Shown here piece after piece: positions 1-6,382 of a stretch of 17,715 nt of DNA; the first letter of the stretch is position 1, and every line of letters starts with the position of its first letter. The stretch lies in NCBI GenBank assembly GCA_002343485.1, contig DDST01000111.1, positions 14,740 through 32,454 of the forward strand, in the 5' to 3' direction. Below the pieces are notes generated by a model, which made no database searches, was not told where the DNA came from, and saw only the letters and a list, made by a program, of their open reading frames with translations. The translations under genes and the position numbers were made by a program. The DNA is from Proteobacteria bacterium UBA2383. Its GTDB lineage: Bacteria > Pseudomonadota > Gammaproteobacteria > Competibacterales > Competibacteraceae.

Positions 1-44
1 GGCAGGTCCTGCATATACCATAACAACCTGAAAAAAAACTAATC

Positions 45-1319
45 TCAACGCGCCGCTGCCAACGCCTGCTCCAAATCGGCGAGAATATCGTCGATATGTT
101 CGATACCAATCGACAAGCGCACCAGATCCTCGCTGACTCCGGCCCTGGCCAACTCATCCGGCGATAATTGCCGGTGCGTCGTGGTCGCCGGATGACAAGC
201 CAACGACTTGGCGTCCCCAATATTGACCAGCCGGGTGACTAAGTTAAGTGCATCAATAAACTTGGCGCCAGCTTCACGGCCGCCCTTGATACCGAAACTA
301 AGGATACTGGAACCCCGTCCACCCATGTACTTGTCGACGAGCGGCTTGTCCGGACTATCAGCCAGCGCCGGGTATTTGACCCATTCGACCTGGACATGAT
401 CGCGCAGGTATTCCGCTACCCTGAGCGCATTCTCACAATGGCGGTCCATGCGCACTGGCAGAGTCTCGATGCCTTGCAAAATCAGGAAACTGTTAAATGG
501 TGAGATCGCTGCGCCGGTATTGCGCAACGGCACGACCCGCGCCCGTCCGATGAATGCCGCTGGCCCCAATGCCTCGACGTACACCACGCCATGATAAGAA
601 GGATCTGGCTCGTTTAACCGGACAAAACGGGCTTTGTGCTGATCCCAAGGAAAGCGTCCAGAATCGACAATGACTCCACCAATACTGGTACCGTGGCCCC
701 CCATATATTTCGTCAGCGCATGCACCACGATATCCGCGCCATGCTCAAACGGCCGGCATAGATAGGGCGTTGGCACCGTATTATCAACGATCAGCGGGAC
801 ACCATGCGCATGAGCGACTGCCGCCAATGCGCCGAAGTCCACTACATTCGCCGCCGGATTGCCGATAGACTCGCAAAACACCGCCTTGGTCTTGTCATCG
901 ATCAGTCGACCCATAGCCTCGACATCCCGATAATCGGCAAAGCGGACTTCAATGCCGAAACGCGGTAGGGTATGAGCGAACAGATTATACGTGCCGCCAT
1001 ACAGGGTTGAGGTCGTGACAATATTGTCCCCCGCCTCGGCGATGGTCATGATGCTATAAGTAATTGCTGCCATGCCTGACGCGACACCCAGCGCACCGAC
1101 CCCGCCCTCCATGGCCGCCACTCGCTGCTCCAACACCGCTGTCGTGGGGTTCATAATCCGGGTGTAGATGTTCCCTGGGACCTTCAGATCGAATAGATCG
1201 GCGCCATGCTGAGTATCATCAAAGGCGTAGGAAGTCGTCTGATAGATGGGAACAGCGACCGCTTTAGTAGTGGCTTCGGGTTGATAGCCACCGTGAATGG
1301 CCAAGGTTTCGATTTTCAT
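45..1319 (-). CDS. metY: O-acetylhomoserine sulfhydrylase (MetY family)
   Basis: A 424-residue PLP-dependent enzyme of the Cys/Met metabolism family. It is expected to join O-acetylhomoserine with sulfide (or methanethiol) to give homocysteine (or methionine) in the cytoplasm. The N-terminus MKIETLAIHGG and the segment around residues 51-60 (IYTRIMNPTT) are typical of MetY. The PLP Schiff-base lysine is K204 in HALTKYMGGHG, and SGMAAI near residue 81 and the VDNT segment near 178 belong to the cofactor pocket. Length is normal for MetY (about 420-430) and longer than MetB/MetC (about 390), which supports this subtype. The ATG is preceded by AAGGAA with a spacing of about 9 nt. It is transcribed away from hppA, and no partner gene is visible downstream inside the window. 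Assignment to the family is firm; preferred sulfur donor is inferred. Confidence 0.94.
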   Translation of the reverse strand: MKIETLAIHGGYQPEATTKAVAVPIYQTTSYAFDDTQHGADLFDLKVPGNIYTRIMNPTTAVLEQRVAAMEGGVGALGVASGMAAITYSIMTIAEAGDNIVTTSTLYGGTYNLFAHTLPRFGIEVRFADYRDVEAMGRLIDDKTKAVFCESIGNPAANVVDFGALAAVAHAHGVPLIVDNTVPTPYLCRPFEHGADIVVHALTKYMGGHGTSIGGVIVDSGRFPWDQHKARFVRLNEPDPSYHGVVYVEALGPAAFIGRARVVPLRNTGAAISPFNSFLILQGIETLPVRMDRHCENALRVAEYLRDHVQVEWVKYPALADSPDKPLVDKYMGGRGSSILSFGIKGGREAGAKFIDALNLVTRLVNIGDAKSLACHPATTTHRQLSPDELARAGVSEDLVRLSIGIEHIDDILADLEQALAAAR

Positions 1320-1358
1320 GAACGCAGGTTCCTTAGTGGTCAGGGGAAAACGGATAAA

Positions 1359-1394
1359 GTCTGGACGCTGAAGTCAGCAAATGTCCAGTCAGAC
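1359..1394 (-). promoter_or_regulatory. Stem-loop in the metY 5' leader
   Basis: An outer arm GTCTGGAC (1359-1366) pairs with GTCCAG plus AGAC (1383-1388 and 1391-1394, two-base bulge). An inner arm GCTG/CAGC (1367-1370/1375-1378) closes a 4-base loop. It lies about 40 nt upstream of the metY start. It does not resemble a SAM riboswitch that I know; a role in metY control is inference. Confidence 0.35.
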
Positions 1395-1503
1395 CAGGGG
1401 CACGCTTTCATATAGGAGCGGGAGCGTATTCGGTTGCTTTCCAAATACTCTCATTTTTTGATTCATGGCCCGTATTCCCTTAATCTTATCCGGGGAGCTT
1501 AAC

Positions 1504-1535
1504 GCGCCAGCCCGATCCGCAAGGGAATCTGGCGC
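1504..1535. other. Inverted repeat in the metY/hppA divergent spacer
   Basis: GCGCCAG (1504-1510) and CTGGCGC (1529-1535) form perfect 7-bp arms. The stem can continue with CCC/GGG (1511-1513/1523-1525) past a 3-base bulge. No T-run follows on either strand, so it is not a classic terminator. It could be a hairpin in a long leader or a protein site shared by the two divergent genes. Confidence 0.3.
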
Positions 1536-1600
1536 ATTGTTGGTCCTCCGTCGTCCCGGGCCACAGCGACCGAACGAAATAACCATTTAACAATCAACGA

Positions 1601-1606
1601 TATAAT
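1601..1606 (+). promoter_or_regulatory. Consensus -10 hexamer ahead of hppA
   Basis: A perfect TATAAT lies 51 bp upstream of the hppA start in AT-rich sequence. No good -35 hexamer sits 16-18 bp upstream. If used, transcription would begin near 1613 and give a leader of about 45 nt that includes the hppA ribosome-binding site GGAGGG (1643-1648). Confidence 0.4.
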
Positions 1607-1618
1607 TAGGAGAAAACC

Positions 1619-1669
1619 ATGAGGTCTGTTCATTCCCTTACTGGAGGGTTCACATCATGGCAGCGGTAG
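1619..1669 (+). CDS. Possible 16-residue leader peptide overlapping the hppA start
   Basis: A short ORF (MRSVHSLTGGFTSWQR) starts at ATG 1619, 6 nt after AGGAG (1608-1612). It runs in another frame through the hppA ribosome-binding site and ends with TAG at 1667-1669, 13 bp inside hppA. This layout could couple hppA translation to the leader. The TATAAT at 1601 would leave AGGAG outside the transcript, so the ORF needs a promoter further upstream. It may be chance. Confidence 0.25.
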   Translation: MRSVHSLTGGFTSWQR

Positions 1670-3696
1670 GATTGATTATCGCATTGCTCTGCGCGATCGG
1701 CGCGCTTATCTACGGCATCCAGTCGGTCAAATGGGTATTGGCCAAGGATGCCGGTAATGCTCGTATGCAGGAAATCGCCTCGGCTGTCCAAGAAGGCGCC
1801 CGTGCCTACCTGAACCGGCAGTACACCACCATCGCCATCGTTGGCGTGATCATTGGTGCGGTAATCTTTTTCACCTTAGGCCCTCTGTCCGCTGTTGGCT
1901 TCGCCATTGGCGCAATCTGCTCCGGTGTAGCCGGTTACATCGGCATGTACGTCTCGGTACGCGCCAACGTGCGCACCGCTCAAGCCGCGCACGATGGCTT
2001 GAATGCGGCGCTGGAAGTCGCGTTTCGCGGCGGTGCAATCACCGGCCTGTTGGTGGTCGGCCTGGGCCTGCTCGGCGTGGCAGGCTATTACGTGCTACTG
2101 GGCGGCTTCACCGGTGCGGTTTCCGATCTTGGTCCGCTGGTCGGGCTGGCCTTTGGCAGTTCGCTGATCTCGATCTTCGCCCGTCTGGGCGGCGGCATTT
2201 TCACCAAGGGCGCTGATGTTGGCGCTGACTTGGTCGGCAAGGTCGAAGCCGGTATCCCCGAAGACGATCCGCGCAATCCGGCGGTGATTGCCGATAATGT
2301 GGGCGACAATGTGGGCGACTGCGCTGGCATGGCCGCTGACCTATTCGAAACCTATGCCGTAACCATCATTGCAACCATGCTGGTCGGCAGCCTGGCATTC
2401 ACTGGAGACTCCACCCAGAACGCTATCGTCCTGCCGCTGCTGATGGGCGGCGTATCAATCATTGCCTCGATTATCGGTTGCGGTTTTGTTAAGGCTCGCG
2501 AAGGCGAGAAGATCATGAACGCCTTGTATCGCGGACTGGGTGTGGCGGGCGGCATCGCTGCAGTGATCTTCCTGCCTGTCATCTTTTTGCTAATGGGCGG
2601 CCAAAACCCCTGGGGGCTATACGGTTCGGCGCTGATCGGACTGGGCTTGACCGCGGCGATGGTAGTCTTCACCGAGTATTACACCGCCACTGAGTTCAGC
2701 CCGGTGCAAAAGCTTGCGGAGGCCTGCACCACTGGCCACGCCACCAATATCATCGCCGGTCTGGCGTTGTCGATGAAAGCCACCGCCCTGCCAGTGCTAG
2801 CGGTCTGCTTGAGTATTGGTCTGTCCTATAGCTGGGCTGGGTTGTACGGCATCGCCATTGCCGCCACTTCGATGTTGTCGATGGCCGGCATTATTGTCGC
2901 TTTGGACGCCTATGGGCCCATCACTGACAACGCTGGCGGTATTGCCGAAATGGCCGATATGGACGAGAAGATTCGCGGTATCACCGACCCGCTGGATGCG
3001 GTAGGCAACACCACCAAGGCTGTGACCAAGGGTTATGCGATTGGCTCGGCAGCACTGGCAGCGTTGGTGCTGTTCGCCGACTTTGAGCATAAGCTGGCGT
3101 TAGCGAATATTCAGGTCAATTTTGAATTGACTGACCCGGTGGTGATTATCGGTCTGTTCATTGGCGGCATGATCCCGTTCCTGTTCGGAGCCATGGCGAT
3201 GGAAGCCGTCGGTCGCGCCGCGGGCAGCGTGGTGATAGAAGTACGCCGGCAATTCCAGGAAATCGCCGGCATTATGGAAGGCACGACCAAACCAGATTAT
3301 TCGCGGGCCGTCGATTTGCTGACCAAGTCTGCGATCAAGGAGATGATTATTCCCTCGCTGCTACCTGTATTGACGCCGATCGTGGTGGCTTTCGGCATGG
3401 CTTGGCTGATGGGTCCCGAGGCAGGACCGAAAGCATTGGGCGGCCTGCTGATGGGTACTATCGTGACGGGTTTGTTCGTAGCGATTTCCATGACTGCAGG
3501 CGGCGGTGCTTGGGACAACGCTAAAAAGTACATCGAAGATGGCAATTTTGGCGGAAAGGGTTCAGAGGCACATAAGGCCTCGGTTACCGGTGATACTGTC
3601 GGCGATCCCTACAAAGATACAGCCGGTCCGGCCGTCAATCCGTTAATCAAGATCATCAATATCGTGGCTTTGCTGATCGTTCCATTATTAGTTTAG
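1657..3696 (+). CDS. hppA: Membrane-bound proton-translocating pyrophosphatase, K+-independent type
   Basis: A 679-residue polytopic inner-membrane pump that hydrolyses pyrophosphate and moves protons across the membrane. Many hydrophobic segments fill the whole length, which matches bacterial H+-PPases (about 660-700). The family's substrate motif DVGADLVGKVE lies at residues 187-197, followed by the Mg-PPi binding stretch with repeated acidic residues (NVGDNVGDCAG). The cation-selectivity segment reads GNTTKAVTKG: lysine 454 with threonine 457 is the signature of the K+-independent class, since K+-dependent enzymes have alanine at the lysine position. The ATG follows GGAGGG at 8 nt spacing. 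It stands alone on the plus strand and is followed by a hairpin at 3709. In gammaproteobacteria this pump usually conserves energy from biosynthetic PPi. Confidence 0.96.
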   Translation: MAAVGLIIALLCAIGALIYGIQSVKWVLAKDAGNARMQEIASAVQEGARAYLNRQYTTIAIVGVIIGAVIFFTLGPLSAVGFAIGAICSGVAGYIGMYVSVRANVRTAQAAHDGLNAALEVAFRGGAITGLLVVGLGLLGVAGYYVLLGGFTGAVSDLGPLVGLAFGSSLISIFARLGGGIFTKGADVGADLVGKVEAGIPEDDPRNPAVIADNVGDNVGDCAGMAADLFETYAVTIIATMLVGSLAFTGDSTQNAIVLPLLMGGVSIIASIIGCGFVKAREGEKIMNALYRGLGVAGGIAAVIFLPVIFLLMGGQNPWGLYGSALIGLGLTAAMVVFTEYYTATEFSPVQKLAEACTTGHATNIIAGLALSMKATALPVLAVCLSIGLSYSWAGLYGIAIAATSMLSMAGIIVALDAYGPITDNAGGIAEMADMDEKIRGITDPLDAVGNTTKAVTKGYAIGSAALAALVLFADFEHKLALANIQVNFELTDPVVIIGLFIGGMIPFLFGAMAMEAVGRAAGSVVIEVRRQFQEIAGIMEGTTKPDYSRAVDLLTKSAIKEMIIPSLLPVLTPIVVAFGMAWLMGPEAGPKALGGLLMGTIVTGLFVAISMTAGGGAWDNAKKYIEDGNFGGKGSEAHKASVTGDTVGDPYKDTAGPAVNPLIKIINIVALLIVPLLV

Positions 3697-3708
3697 TTAA
3701 TGGCTTAG

Positions 3709-3727
3709 CACGGGCTTTCGGCCCGTG
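3709..3727 (+). terminator. Hairpin after hppA (terminator-like, weak T-run)
   Basis: CACGGGC (3709-3715) and GCCCGTG (3721-3727) pair perfectly around a TTTCG loop, 12 bp after the hppA stop. Only TTG follows, so it is a weak intrinsic terminator, or one state of a switch with the hairpins that follow. Confidence 0.5.
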
Positions 3728-3783
3728 TTGCAACGGGCAGGATGCCCGGTTTCGCACCCAGGGGCGAGGGGTTTCCTCGCTCC
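3709..3783 (+). promoter_or_regulatory. Chain of alternative hairpins between hppA and moaC
   Basis: Four related arms occur in order: A CACGGGC (3709-3715), B GCCCGTG (3721-3727), C ACGGGCA (3733-3739) and D TGCCCG (3743-3748). A:B, B:C and C:D can each pair perfectly, and neighbouring pairings exclude one another. A further hairpin follows, GGGGCGAGG (3761-3769) with CCTCGCTCC (3775-3783), 9 bp with one G-U pair. The whole lies 38-112 bp upstream of moaC. This is the geometry of an attenuator or riboswitch, but it does not match the Moco riboswitch in any way I can recognise. Confidence 0.4.
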
Positions 3784-3820
3784 CTCTCAACCTGCCATCT
3801 CTTCCTGTCTTTCTCCTGCC

Positions 3821-4294
3821 ATGTCCCTGACCCACTTCAATGCTGCCGGCGAAGCTCAAATGACCGATGTTGGCGATAAGGCCATCACTCACCGGATTGC
3901 GGTCGCCGAGGGCTACATTTTCATGCAACCGGCAACGCTAGAACGCATCATGACCGGTGCGCATGCCAAAGGCGATGTGCTGGGGGTAGCGCGCGTTGCC
4001 GGTATCATGGGCGCTAAACGCACGGCTGATTTGATCCCGCTCTGCCATCCCCTGGCCCTGACCCGGGTCGTGGTGGATCTACAGCCCTTGCCGGAACGCA
4101 AGGCTGTCCGCTGTCAAGCGACCGTAGAAACCCGGGGTTCCACTGGCGTGGAAATAGAGGCGCTGACCGCCGTGCAGATCACGCTGTTGACGGTTTACGA
4201 TATGTGCAAGGCAGTGGATCGCGGCATGGCTTTAACCGACATCCGCTTGCTGGAAAAGACCGGTGGCAAATCCGGAACCTGGCGGCGCGAATGA
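3821..4294 (+). CDS. moaC: Cyclic pyranopterin monophosphate synthase MoaC
   Basis: A 157-residue cytoplasmic enzyme of molybdopterin cofactor synthesis. It converts the 3',8-cyclo-GTP made by MoaA into cyclic pyranopterin monophosphate. The E. coli active-site residues align with an offset of one: K50 in AKGDVLG, H76 in PLCHPL, and D127 and K130 in YDMCKAVDRGM. The chosen ATG (3821) gives the family-typical start MSLTHFNAAGEAQM; longer readings from 3725 add a non-conserved tail. The bases before this ATG are pyrimidine-rich with no clear Shine-Dalgarno sequence, which is odd for a first gene and may link to the structured leader. Its TGA overlaps the rnd start in ATGA. No moaA, moaD or moaE is nearby. 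Confidence 0.95.
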   Translation: MSLTHFNAAGEAQMTDVGDKAITHRIAVAEGYIFMQPATLERIMTGAHAKGDVLGVARVAGIMGAKRTADLIPLCHPLALTRVVVDLQPLPERKAVRCQATVETRGSTGVEIEALTAVQITLLTVYDMCKAVDRGMALTDIRLLEKTGGKSGTWRRE

Positions 4295-5400
4295 GTGAGG
4301 CGAACGAACACAACCTGCATTATATCGTTGACCAGCCAGCGCTGGTTGAATTCTGTGCGGGATTGAGCAACACACCCTGGCTGGCGCTCGATACCGAATT
4401 TATCCGCGAGCAAACCTTCTATCCGCAACTCTGCTTGATCCAGATCGCCAGCACGAACGGTTTGGCGTGTATCGATCCACTCGCGCTGCCATCGCTGGAA
4501 CCGTTGCTGGATGTGTTGTACAACCCGGCAGTGACCAAAATCCTGCATGCAGCCTATCAAGATCTGGAAATTTTCTACCACCTGCGTGGCGCAATCCCGG
4601 TACCTGTGTTTGATACGCAACTGGCGGCGTTGGTGCTAGGTTACGGCAACCAGGTAGGTTACGCGAGCTTGGTGCAGCAGATGCTCAATGTGGAATTGCA
4701 CAAGGAGCATACCCGGGCTGACTGGCGGCGCCGGCCACTGGCACCAGAATGGCTGGCCTACGCAATCGACGACGTGCGCTACCTGCCGGAACTGTACCAG
4801 CGGCAACAAGTAACCCTGGCAGAACGCGGCTGGCTAGCCGCATTGAGCGAGGATTTTGCAGCGCTGACTGATCCAGACCGCTACCAGCCACACCCTCAAG
4901 AAGCCTGGCGGCGAGTACGAGGTCATCAACGGCTGCAAGGCGTACAGCAAGCTGTCTTGCGAGCGCTGGCGGCCTGGCGGGAAGAACAGGCCAGCCGCCA
5001 TGACCGGCCACGCCGCTGGATTTTGAGTGACGCCGTACTGCTAAACATGGCACAACGCATGCCCAACAATATCGAAGACTTAGCACGGATTCATGGATTG
5101 CCGTCCACCACCTTGCGCCGGCATGGCGAGGCCCTGCTGAAACAGATTACGGCTGCTCGCGCTGAACCCGCCGAACAATGGCCGACGGTGCAGCCGCGCC
5201 GGTTGCGCTTGACCGCAAAACAAGCAGCGTGGGTCGATGAACTATTAAATAGGATCGCAGTCCGGGCCAATCAATATGGAATTCCGCCCCAGGCATTAGC
5301 CACTCAGCGAGATGTAGCGCAGTGGCTTGCCAGCCAGGATTCCCCATTAAGTCACGGTTGGCGGGCTGCAGTCCTTGGACCGGATTGGGAGCAACCCTAG
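4291..5400 (+). CDS. rnd: Ribonuclease D
   Basis: A 369-residue 3'-5' exoribonuclease that trims tRNA and other small stable RNA precursors in the cytoplasm. The DEDDy catalytic set is complete: D34 and E36 in ALDTEFIRE, D91 in AAYQDLE, and Y157 and D161 in YAIDDVRYL, each six residues later than in E. coli RNase D. An HRDC domain covers roughly residues 210-290 (WILSDAVLLNMAQRMP and following), with a second helical C-terminal part after it. Length equals the family norm (about 375). The ATG at 4291 was chosen because it sits in the ATGA overlap with moaC; an upstream in-frame ATG at 4204 lies inside moaC. Overlap suggests translational coupling. The moaC-rnd pairing has no evident pathway link. 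Confidence 0.95.
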   Translation: MSEANEHNLHYIVDQPALVEFCAGLSNTPWLALDTEFIREQTFYPQLCLIQIASTNGLACIDPLALPSLEPLLDVLYNPAVTKILHAAYQDLEIFYHLRGAIPVPVFDTQLAALVLGYGNQVGYASLVQQMLNVELHKEHTRADWRRRPLAPEWLAYAIDDVRYLPELYQRQQVTLAERGWLAALSEDFAALTDPDRYQPHPQEAWRRVRGHQRLQGVQQAVLRALAAWREEQASRHDRPRRWILSDAVLLNMAQRMPNNIEDLARIHGLPSTTLRRHGEALLKQITAARAEPAEQWPTVQPRRLRLTAKQAAWVDELLNRIAVRANQYGIPPQALATQRDVAQWLASQDSPLSHGWRAAVLGPDWEQP

Positions 5401-5481
5401 CTCCTGCTTGTATTCAGGGGAGATTCACGTTGCTCATGAAATACTGCATCCTATTCAGTGGGGATGTTGGTGGGTTTTGAT

Positions 5482-5532
5482 GGCGGCGCTGTCGCTGGTG
5501 CATTCCGCATAAGTGATCGCCGCCTGCTTTTT
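5482..5532 (+). terminator. Probable terminator of the moaC-rnd unit
   Basis: GGCGGCG (5482-5488) and CGCCGCC (5518-5524) form a perfect 7-bp GC stem with a long 29-base loop. It is followed by TGC and five T (5528-5532). Position between rnd and the next gene fits termination; the large loop lowers confidence. Confidence 0.45.
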
Positions 5533-5564
5533 CAACTACCCCGTCGAACAGTGTGGAGAGTCCT

Positions 5565-5939
5565 ATGTCTATGCCATTGAAGCTTATGATCGTGACCGTA
5601 GCACTTGGTCTAACTACGGCTTGTGCGACGCCGCCACCGCGAGGCGCTCCACCCAACTACTACACAACGGGAGGTGCGTTAATGGGTGCGGCAGCAGGCG
5701 CGGCAGTGGGTCATGCTATCGATCCCACAGGCGGCGCGCTGACAGGAGCACTGGGTGGCGCGCTCATTGGCGGCGCAGTGGGTAATCAAATGGATTACCA
5801 AAATCAGGAGATCGCTTCGCAACAGCGGCAAATTCGCCGCATGCGGCGTTATCGCTATGATGACTCTGGGCCACCTCCAGGCTATTACCGCCGTTACGGG
5901 CCACCACCCGCCTACTATGACGCTCCACCACCCTATTGA
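5565..5939 (+). CDS. Small glycine-zipper outer-membrane lipoprotein (hypothetical)
   Basis: A 124-residue protein that I recognise only by type. Residues 1-19 form a short hydrophobic export signal ending LTTAC, with C20 as the likely lipidated cysteine (the lipobox is slightly off consensus, with T at -3). Residues 35-74 are a glycine-zipper stretch (GGALMGAAAGAAVG, GGALTGALGGALIGG), as in OsmB/YMGG-like membrane lipoproteins. After a charged Q/R-rich helix (about 78-98), the tail is rich in Pro, Tyr and Arg with three PPP runs. GGAGAG at 5555-5560 lies 4 nt before ATG 5565 and 10 nt before the next in-frame ATG (5571); the GTG at 5553 is a poorer choice. It is monocistronic, flanked by two terminators. 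An envelope-stress or structural role is plausible but unproven. Confidence 0.8.
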   Translation: MSMPLKLMIVTVALGLTTACATPPPRGAPPNYYTTGGALMGAAAGAAVGHAIDPTGGALTGALGGALIGGAVGNQMDYQNQEIASQQRQIRRMRRYRYDDSGPPPGYYRRYGPPPAYYDAPPPY

Positions 5940-5958
5940 TACCCTGCTGACGCAATCT

Positions 5959-5986
5959 CTCTCCCCATCATCGGGGAGAGTGCTTT
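5959..5986 (+). terminator. Terminator-like hairpin after the lipoprotein gene
   Basis: CTCTCCCC (5959-5966) and GGGGAGAG (5973-5980) pair perfectly around a 6-base loop, starting 20 bp after the stop codon. A short TGCTTT follows. Confidence 0.65.
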
Positions 5987-5987
5987 G

Positions 5988-5999
5988 AATAATAATAAT
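5988..5999. repeat. Short AAT trinucleotide run
   Basis: Four perfect AAT units directly follow the lipoprotein terminator. Too short to claim function; it marks the start of the AT-rich spacer. Confidence 0.6.
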
Positions 6000-6250
6000 A
6001 TTTCTTTACTCTCCCCATTACTCAAAGCTTTTTTCTGCATCTCTCCCATTCCCTCATTTTGTACCCCCCAGTTTTGCCTTAATCGCTTTAACCGCATTCA
6101 TCGAGCCAAGGCGGAAGCCTTACCTTTATTTCCTTGCCTAGCGAACAAACGAACCTCCACTCAATCGGGCCAATTTGGCTTGATCAATTCCTCTTTATGT
6201 CATTATTAATCAGCAAATGATTTTTTTTGGGGTGATCAACCGCTAAATTA

Positions 6251-6266
6251 TGAACTTAATTGTTCA
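6251..6266. promoter_or_regulatory. Operator-like inverted repeat upstream of the kinase gene
   Basis: TGAAC, a 6-base spacer TTAATT, then GTTCA: perfect 5-bp arms in a 16-bp element, the size of a dimeric repressor site. A weak promoter (TTGTTC at 6260-6265, CATAAA at 6284-6289, 18-bp spacing) would overlap it. No regulator gene is adjacent, so the binder is unknown. Confidence 0.3.
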
Positions 6267-6303
6267 GTTTGATATGAAAAGCACATAAAAATAAAGAAAA
6301 AAC

Positions 6304-6358
6304 CTGGGCATATCTATTGCAGGAACTACAACGATAGCCCTGCAAATAAAAGACCCAG
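6304..6358 (+). promoter_or_regulatory. Two-tier stem in the leader of the HDOD kinase gene
   Basis: An outer stem CTGGG (6304-6308) with CCCAG (6354-6358) encloses an inner perfect 7-bp stem TTGCAGG (6317-6323) with CCTGCAA (6339-6345), loop 15 bases. It ends 24 bp before the start codon. It does not match the c-di-GMP-I (GEMM) consensus that I know, although the next gene pair concerns c-di-GMP. Confidence 0.35.
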
Positions 6359-6382
6359 AATTGAAACGGGTAAATCAATAAA

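Larger units (their letters stand above)
5940..6382. other. Gene-free AT-rich spacer
   Basis: 443 bp without a supportable gene. It contains the terminator at 5959, a run of four AAT units (5988-5999), an operator-like inverted repeat (6251-6266) and a structured leader (6304-6358). The second half is strongly AT-rich. A 74-codon open frame (5985-6209, TTG start) has no ribosome-binding site or recognisable content. Confidence 0.6.

Noticed and set aside
1525..1545. Sigma-54-like promoter (TGGC followed by TTG) upstream of hppA
   Set aside because: The required GG-N10-GC spacing is not met.
5985..6209. 74-codon open frame in the AT-rich spacer after the lipoprotein gene
   Set aside because: TTG start inside the AAT run, no ribosome-binding site, low-complexity content and no recognisable domain; probably chance.
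6304..6358. c-di-GMP-I (GEMM) riboswitch before the HDOD kinase gene
   Set aside because: The stem arrangement and loop sequences do not match the GEMM consensus; kept only as an unassigned structured leader.
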